This document shows, piece after piece, positions 58,741 through 64,000 of a stretch of DNA of 64,000 nt. The notes under the pieces were generated by a model that saw only the letters and a program-made list of their open reading frames with translations, was not told the origin of the DNA and searched no databases. The number at the start of each line of letters is the position of its first letter. Position 1 is the first letter of the stretch. Source of the stretch: Rhizobiaceae bacterium CPCC 101076 (GTDB taxonomy: Bacteria; Pseudomonadota; Alphaproteobacteria; Rhizobiales; Methylopilaceae); assembly GCA_003347645.1 (NCBI GenBank), contig QDFX01000005.1:180999-244998 (forward strand), written 5' to 3'. Both the position numbers and the translations under genes were made by a program.

Positions 58741-59218
58741 GGCGGCGCTCGGCCTCGGCTCCAATCTCGGCGACAAGGCCGCGACGATCGAACGGGCGAT
58801 CGATCGCGTGTCGAAGTTGCCGGACACGCGGCTCCTCCGCCGTTCGCGGCTCTACCGCACCGAGCCGTGGGGCGACACCGAGCAGGACTTCTTCCTCAAC
58901 GCCTGCGCGCTGGTCGAAACGACCCTCCCCCCGGAGGATCTGCTCGACTACATGCTCGGCATCGAACTCGTGCTCGGCCGCACGCGCGAGAAGACCCGCC
59001 GCTGGGGCCCGCGCTCGATCGATATCGACCTCCTCTTCTACGGCGACGAGGTCAGGGCGGGCGAAAAACTCACCCTTCCCCATCCCCATCTCTTCGAACG
59101 GGCCTTCGTGCTGATTCCCCTGGCCGAGATCGCCGGCGGTAAAATCCTCTCGGGACGGCGGCTGGACGACGCCGCAAAAGCCGTGGATTCGACAGGAATT
59201 GTGGTTTGGACGCCCTGA
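58733..59218 (+). CDS. folK: HPPK, 2-amino-4-hydroxy-6-hydroxymethyldihydropteridine diphosphokinase
   Basis: 161 residues: AALGLGSNLGDKAATIERAIDRV, SRLYRTEPWGDTEQDFFLNACALVETTLPPEDLLDYMLGIE, REKTRRWGPRSIDIDLLFYGDEV and LPHPHLFERAFVLIPLAEIAG. All HPPK motifs are present. Supplies folP with the activated pterin. Last gene of the fol operon, ending 77 bases before a tRNA. Confidence 0.96.
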   Translation: MAEAALGLGSNLGDKAATIERAIDRVSKLPDTRLLRRSRLYRTEPWGDTEQDFFLNACALVETTLPPEDLLDYMLGIELVLGRTREKTRRWGPRSIDIDLLFYGDEVRAGEKLTLPHPHLFERAFVLIPLAEIAGGKILSGRRLDDAAKAVDSTGIVVWTP

Positions 59219-59294
59219 TTGGCCTTTCAGAGACGCTCTCCCTCTGCAAAAGCTTGCGACGGGCGGGGGGCTTGGCTATGCCGGTGGCGCAATT

Positions 59295-59369
59295 TGGGAC
59301 GTCGCCAAGCGGTAAGGCAGCGGATTTTGATTCCGCCATACGGAGGTTCGAATCCTCCCGTCCCAGCCA
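59295..59369 (+). tRNA. tRNA-Gln (TTG anticodon)
   Basis: Acceptor TGGGACG/CGTCCCA, D arm GCCAAGCGGTAAGGC, anticodon arm GCGGA TTTTGAT TCCGC with anticodon TTG, T arm GGAGG TTCGAAT CCTCC, discriminator G and encoded CCA. All stems pair fully. Confidence 0.97.
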
Positions 59370-59489
59370 GTTATCAACCCTTGCACAGGGAGGCTCACCC
59401 TCCTAAGGGAGTGGCTGGGTTTGGTTTTGACTTGAATTGGTGAGCCGCTGGTCACGTTGGCCTGCGACCGCACAACCCGGAGGAAAGCG

Positions 59490-59801
59490 ATGGCCAAGAC
59501 TGCAACAACGACCAAGAAGCCCGCAGCGAAGTCCGCAAGCGGTGCCGCGCGTACGCCGAACGCAGCGTTCATGAAGCCGCTGACACCGTCGAAGGAACTC
59601 GGCGCCGTTGTCGGTACCGCTGCAATCCCGCGCTCTGAGGTCGTCAGCAAGCTCTGGGAATACATCAAGAAGAACAACCTTCAGAATCCCGCGAACAAGC
59701 GCGAGATCATCTCGGACGACAAGCTGAAGCCCGTCTTCGGCAAGGACAAGGTCACCATGTTCGAGATGAACAAGCTGATCGCCGGCCACCTGAAGGGCTG
59801 A
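59490..59801 (+). CDS. SWIB/MDM2-domain protein
   Basis: 103 residues. Lys/Ala-rich N-terminus (AKTATTTKKPAAKSASG), then the SWIB domain: FMKPLTPSKELGAVVGTAAIPRSEVVSKLWEYIKKNNLQNPANKREIISDDKLKPVFGKDKVTMFEMNKLIAGHL. SWIB proteins are small chromatin-associated proteins in some bacteria (also in chlamydiae), perhaps DNA-binding. GGAGG before the ATG. Terminator follows. Confidence 0.93.
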   Translation: MAKTATTTKKPAAKSASGAARTPNAAFMKPLTPSKELGAVVGTAAIPRSEVVSKLWEYIKKNNLQNPANKREIISDDKLKPVFGKDKVTMFEMNKLIAGHLKG

Positions 59802-59808
59802 GGCATTC

Positions 59809-59843
59809 CACTGGCCGGGCCTCCTGCCCGGCCAGTGTTTTCC
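59809..59843 (+). terminator. terminator after SWIB gene
   Basis: CACTGGCCGGGC, CTCCT loop, GCCCGGCCAGTG, then TTTTCC. A 12-bp perfect stem. Confidence 0.9.
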
Positions 59844-59921
59844 AGGGACTACCGCCTAAGGCGACGGCTTTCTTCTTTGCCGTCAATCCTTTGCTAACGC
59901 AGGCCATTTAGGCTCGCGGGC

Positions 59922-60191
59922 ATGAATAGTTCAGCACATCAGACCGAAGAAAAGCGCGGTTCGCCGCGCATGCGCACCCTCAAGGGTGGCCGCGTCGTGC
60001 TGCCCAACAATCTCTCGACGTTCGAATGCAAGGTCCGGAACCTCTCCGCAACGGGCGCATGCATCGAAATGCCGTCGACGCTCGGCGTCCCGAACCATTT
60101 CACCCTGAAATACGACGACGGCAGCCCGAGCAAGGTCTGCAACGTTATCTGGCGCACCGATAAGCGCATGGGGCTGCGTTTCGAGTCCTGA
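59922..60191 (+). CDS. PilZ-domain protein
   Basis: 89 residues: EEKRGSPRMRTLKGGRVVLPNNLSTFECKVRNLSATGACIEM, then FTLKYDDGSPSKVCNVIWRTDKRMGLRF. R-x-x-x-R is replaced here by RGSPRMRTLK and the (D/N)xSxxG motif by NLSATGA. The single-domain PilZ fold binds cyclic-di-GMP in many relatives; since the RxxxR motif is weak, binding must be tested. Convergent with sucD. Confidence 0.85.
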   Translation: MNSSAHQTEEKRGSPRMRTLKGGRVVLPNNLSTFECKVRNLSATGACIEMPSTLGVPNHFTLKYDDGSPSKVCNVIWRTDKRMGLRFES

Positions 60192-60213
60192 GCGAACCTC
60201 AGGCTCCCGAAAC

Positions 60214-60250
60214 GCAAAAAGGCCGCCCGAAGGCGGCCTTTCGCGTTTTT
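60214..60250. terminator. bidirectional terminator between PilZ and sucD genes
   Basis: AAAGGCCGCC, CGAA loop, GGCGGCCTTT, flanked by A5 on the left and T5 on the right, so it can end transcripts from both sides. Confidence 0.88.
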
Positions 60251-60263
60251 AGCCTGAAGCCGA

Positions 60264-61153
<890 letters not shown>

Positions 61154-61154
<1 letters not shown>

Positions 61155-62353
61155 TACGCGGCCTCCTTCACGGCCTTGACGATCTTCTGGGCGGCATCGT
61201 CGAGGTCATCAGCCGCGATGACGTTCAGGCCGGACTCCGAAATCAGCTTCTTGCCGGCCTCGACATTGGTGCCTTCGAGGCGAACGACGAGCGGAACCTT
61301 CAGGCCGACTTCCTTCACGGCCGCGATCACGCCGTCGGCAATGACGTCGCAGCGCATGATGCCGCCGAAGATGTTGACCAGGATGCCCTTCACGGCCGGA
61401 TCGGCGGTGATGATCTTGAAGGCAGCGGTGACACGCTCCTTGGTGGCGCCGCCGCCGACATCGAGGAAGTTCGCCGGTTCGGCGCCGTAGAGCTTGATGA
61501 TGTCCATCGTGGCCATTGCGAGACCGGCGCCGTTGACCATGCAACCGATCGAGCCGTCGAGCGCGATGTAGCTGAGATCGTATTTCGACGCCTCGATCTC
61601 CTTGGCGTCCTCTTCCGTCTCGTCGCGCAGTGCGGCGACTTCCGGATGACGGTAGATCGCGTTCGAGTCGAACGAGACCTTGGCGTCGAGCACTTTCAGC
61701 TTGCCGTCATTGGTGACGACCAGCGGGTTGATCTCGAGCATCGCCATATCCTTGTCCGTGAAGGCGGCATAGAGCTGCTTCACGAGGGCTTCGGCCTGCT
61801 TGGCGAGGTCGCCCGAAAGGTTCAGCGCCTTGGCGACCTTGCGGCCGTGCAGCGGCTGGATGCCGGTTGCCGGATCGACGGAGAAGGTCACGATCTTCTC
61901 GGGGGTCGAATGAGCGACGTCCTCGATGTCCATGCCGCCCTCGGTCGAGACGACAAAGGCCACGCGGCTGGTCACGCGGTCGATCAGCATCGACAGGTAG
62001 AATTCCTTGTCGATCGCCGCGCCTTCCTCGATGTAGAGGCGGTTGACCTGCTTGCCGGCCTCGCCGGTCTGGATCGTGACCAGCGTGTTGCCGAGCATTT
62101 CCTGAGCGGATGCCTTGACGTCCTGGACGCTCTTGACGACGCGAACGCCGCCCTTCGCATCCGCCGGCAGTTCCTTGAACTTGCCCTTGCCGCGGCCGCC
62201 GGCGTGGATCTGGGACTTGACGACCCACACCGGGCCGCCGAGTTCGTGCGCGGCCTTTTCGGCCTCGTCCGGCGTGAACGCGGGAATGCCGCGCGAGACC
62301 GGAGCGCCGTACTCCTTCAGGATGGCTTTCGCCTGATATTCGTGGATGTTCAT
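61154..62353 (-). CDS. sucC: succinyl-CoA ligase, beta subunit
   Basis: 399 residues: [22 protein letters not shown] (ATP-grasp start), [51 protein letters not shown], and [54 protein letters not shown]-forming type by family. Forms a heterodimer or heterotetramer with SucD. Standard N-terminus rather than malate thiokinase, though the two are hard to tell apart by eye. Confidence 0.96.
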
Positions 62354-62469
62354 CGAGACCCCCCTTCGAGGTTATCGCGAGTTGTCATAAACGCGGCCGC
62401 ACGCGCACGGAAGCGGTCCGCGTTAATTTTCAAGGATGTAGGAATGGACAAGGACACGCAGGGATCGAA

Positions 62470-62489
62470 CCCTTCGCCGCGGCGAAGGG
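62470..62489. other. palindrome downstream of formyl-CoA transferase
   Basis: CCCTTCGCCGCGGCGAAGGG, a perfect 10-bp inverted repeat without a U-tract. Lies between frc and sucC. May be a mRNA-stabilising stem or a protein-binding site. Confidence 0.5.
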
Positions 62490-62507
62490 CCCGTACCTGC
62501 TGAGACC

Positions 62508-63785
62508 TTACTCGGCCGCCTGGCGAACCGGTTCGCCGGTTGCGCCCGAGGCCTTGATCTCGGTGATCTGCTCTTCGTCGAAGCCGAGCACCGAAGCGAG
62601 GATCTCGTCCGTGTGCTCGCCGAGCAGTGGCGAACGTTCGACCTGAACGTCGTTGTCCGACAGCTTGATCGGATTGCCGACCGTGATGTAGGCGCCGCGC
62701 GTCGGATGATCGACCTCGACAAGCGTACCCGTCGCATAGAGCGACTGATCCTCGGCGATCTCCTTCATGGACAGGATCGGACCGCAGGGGATGTCGTACT
62801 TGTTGAGGATGTCCATGACCTCGAACTTGGTCTTGGTCATGGTCCATTCTTCGATCGTCGCGAAGATGAAGTTCAGCTTCGGCAGGCGCTGCGCCGGCTT
62901 GGCGAATTCGGGATCGTTGATCCACTCTTCCTTGCCGATGACGGTGCAGACCTTGTCCCAGACCTGGGCCTGGGTGATGAAATAGATGTAGGCGTTCGGG
63001 TCGGTTTCCCAGCCCTTGCACTTCAGGATGCGGCCCGGCTGACCGCCACCGGAATCGTTGCCCGCGCGCGGAACGGCATCGCCGAACGGGATGCCTTCGC
63101 CGAACTGGCTGTATTCCTGGAGCGGACCGCGCTGGAGGCGCTGCTGGTCGCGCAGCTTGACGCGGCAGAGGTTCAGCACAGCATCCTGCATGGCGGCGAG
63201 GACGCGCTGGCCCTTGCCGGTCAGAGTACGCTGGTAAAGCGCCGTGACGATGCCGAGCGCGAGGTGGAGACCCGTGCCGGAATCGCCGATCTGCGAACCG
63301 GTGACCATCGGCAGGCCGTCACGGAAACCCGTGGTGGACGCCGAGCCGCCGGTGCACTGGGCGACGTTCTCATAGACCTTGCAGTCCTCGAACGGACCGG
63401 GGCCGAAGCCCTTGACCGACGCAACGATGATGCGCGGATTGATCTCCTGGATACGCTCCCAGGTCAGTCCCATGCGGTCGAGCACGCCCGGGGCGAAATT
63501 CTCGACCATCACGTCGCAGATCTTGATGAGCTCCTCGAGGACCTTCTTGCCCTGAGGGTTCTTGGTATCCAGCGTGATCGAACGCTTGTTCGAGTTCAGC
63601 ATGGTGAAATACAGACTGTCGACATTCGGAATGTCGCGCAGCTGTGAGCGGGTGATGTCACCCTCGCCCGGACGCTCCACCTTGATCACGTCCGCACCGA
63701 ACCACGCCAGAAGCTGCGTGCAGGTCGGGCCGGACTGGACATGGGTGAAGTCGAGAACGCGGACGCCGTCTAGCGCTTTGCCCAT
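62508..63785 (-). CDS. frc: formyl-CoA:oxalate CoA-transferase
   Basis: 425 residues, a full-length CaiB/BaiF class III CoA-transferase. [78 protein letters not shown], and the catalytic Asp region in [37 protein letters not shown] matches the Gly-rich loop of Frc. It gives oxalyl-CoA from oxalate. The end of oxc lies just upstream on the same strand. GAGGAA before the ATG. Confidence 0.95.
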   Translation of the reverse strand: MGKALDGVRVLDFTHVQSGPTCTQLLAWFGADVIKVERPGEGDITRSQLRDIPNVDSLYFTMLNSNKRSITLDTKNPQGKKVLEELIKICDVMVENFAPGVLDRMGLTWERIQEINPRIIVASVKGFGPGPFEDCKVYENVAQCTGGSASTTGFRDGLPMVTGSQIGDSGTGLHLALGIVTALYQRTLTGKGQRVLAAMQDAVLNLCRVKLRDQQRLQRGPLQEYSQFGEGIPFGDAVPRAGNDSGGGQPGRILKCKGWETDPNAYIYFITQAQVWDKVCTVIGKEEWINDPEFAKPAQRLPKLNFIFATIEEWTMTKTKFEVMDILNKYDIPCGPILSMKEIAEDQSLYATGTLVEVDHPTRGAYITVGNPIKLSDNDVQVERSPLLGEHTDEILASVLGFDEEQITEIKASGATGEPVRQAAE

Positions 63786-63826
63786 CTTCTGTTCCTCTCG
63801 ACCTTAATTCGAATGGTCCCCGAAGC

Positions 63827-63852
63827 GGCCTGTCCTTCGTTGAGGACAGGCC
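63827..63852 (-). other. hairpin in the frc leader
   Basis: GGCCTGTCCTT, 5-nt loop, AGGACAGGCC on the plus strand, and its equivalent on the minus strand, between oxc and frc. It may reduce read-through from oxc or protect the frc message. On the plus strand it is followed by GCCTTTTC. Confidence 0.5.
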
Positions 63853-63917
63853 GCCTTTTCTTGTTTCCGGCGAACCGGCTTGTTGTTTCACGCCGGCCTT
63901 TTGGCCGGTCGTTTTGC

Positions 63918-64000
63918 TTACGCGCTCTTCTTTTTGACGACGGATTGCGGGTTGAGGTTTCCGATATTGCCGGATTCGGAACCTGCTTCCGGGTCGATGG
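63918..64000 (-). CDS. oxc: oxalyl-CoA decarboxylase, C-terminal end (partial)
   Basis: Last 27 residues before TAA: IDPEAGSESGNIGNLNPQSV followed by VKKKSA. This matches the characteristic end of oxalyl-CoA decarboxylase (SGxIGNLNPQSV). With frc, it makes an oxalate-degrading pair: Frc makes oxalyl-CoA and Oxc decarboxylates it to formyl-CoA. The rest of the gene lies outside the window. Confidence 0.82.
   Translation of the reverse strand, partial: IDPEAGSESGNIGNLNPQSVVKKKSA

Noticed and set aside
62450..62515. tRNA-like segment (GGGTTCGATCCC on the minus strand) between sucC and frc
   Set aside because: Only a T-arm-like hairpin is present; no acceptor, D or anticodon arms.

Overview
The window is high-GC alphaproteobacterial DNA, most likely Hyphomicrobiales (Rhizobiales). 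The support is a MucR/Ros regulator beside a DUF6456 gene and sufE, DUF930, DUF1491, DUF2336 and DUF5330 proteins, CtrA-type TTAA-N7-TTAA boxes, and a complete set of RcGTA-like structural genes. No genus can be assigned from the sequence alone.

Layout. 1-600: end of a two-component locus (PepSY protein plus OmpR-type response regulator). 1.1-25.9 kb, minus strand: a gene transfer agent (GTA) cluster in the RcGTA order. It runs small terminase, large terminase, portal, g3.5-like head protein, prohead protease, capsid, g6, g7, a 57-residue protein, g8, major tail protein g9, g10, g12, g13, g14 and the 1275-residue g15. It continues with a DUF2793 protein, a spike-base protein, a GH26-like tail enzyme, a lysis cassette (GH108 endolysin, holin, overlapping Rz/Rz1 pair) and a beta-helix tailspike-like protein. 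No integrase or replication gene is seen. g10.1 and g11 (tape measure) are missing, and a chimeric repeat lies where they should be. Two host-like genes interrupt the cluster: a membrane protein on the opposite strand and a YVTN beta-propeller protein. 26-34 kb: P450, DUF930, NAD(P)-binding and cupin proteins, a subclass B3-type metallo-beta-lactamase, DUF892, a GlsB-type membrane protein and an EamA transporter. 34-48 kb: PBP1A, a DUF1214/DUF1254 pair, DUF2336, a divergent arginase-family protein, a LysR/SDR divergent pair, DUF1801 and DUF1491 genes, and a histidine kinase. 48-54 kb: sufE, a frameshifted DUF6456 gene, mucR, an msrB remnant, superoxide dismutase and small secreted proteins. 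54-60 kb: HerA-like ATPase, M20 peptidase, folP-folB-folK, tRNA-Gln, SWIB and PilZ proteins. 60-64 kb: sucD, sucC, formyl-CoA transferase and the end of oxalyl-CoA decarboxylase.

Main points. (1) Three leftward promoters share one module, TAGGAAAATA-N4-TTGAYR-N17-TA, with identical spacing: the GTA cluster, the P450 gene and the DUF6456 gene. This suggests one regulon joining the GTA to a possible GTA regulator. (2) Terminator-like hairpins with U-tracts stand just before four GTA genes in a shared hairpin/T5-7/CATG/GAGG/start layout, which would fit control by anti-termination. (3) The missing tape measure, a frameshift in the DUF6456 gene and many palindromic repeats suggest a GTA in decay, or one completed by genes elsewhere.

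Function beyond the GTA. frc with oxc and sucCD points to oxalate breakdown linked to succinyl-CoA metabolism. folP-folB-folK makes the pterin part of folate. Metallo-beta-lactamase and PBP1A are cell-envelope functions.
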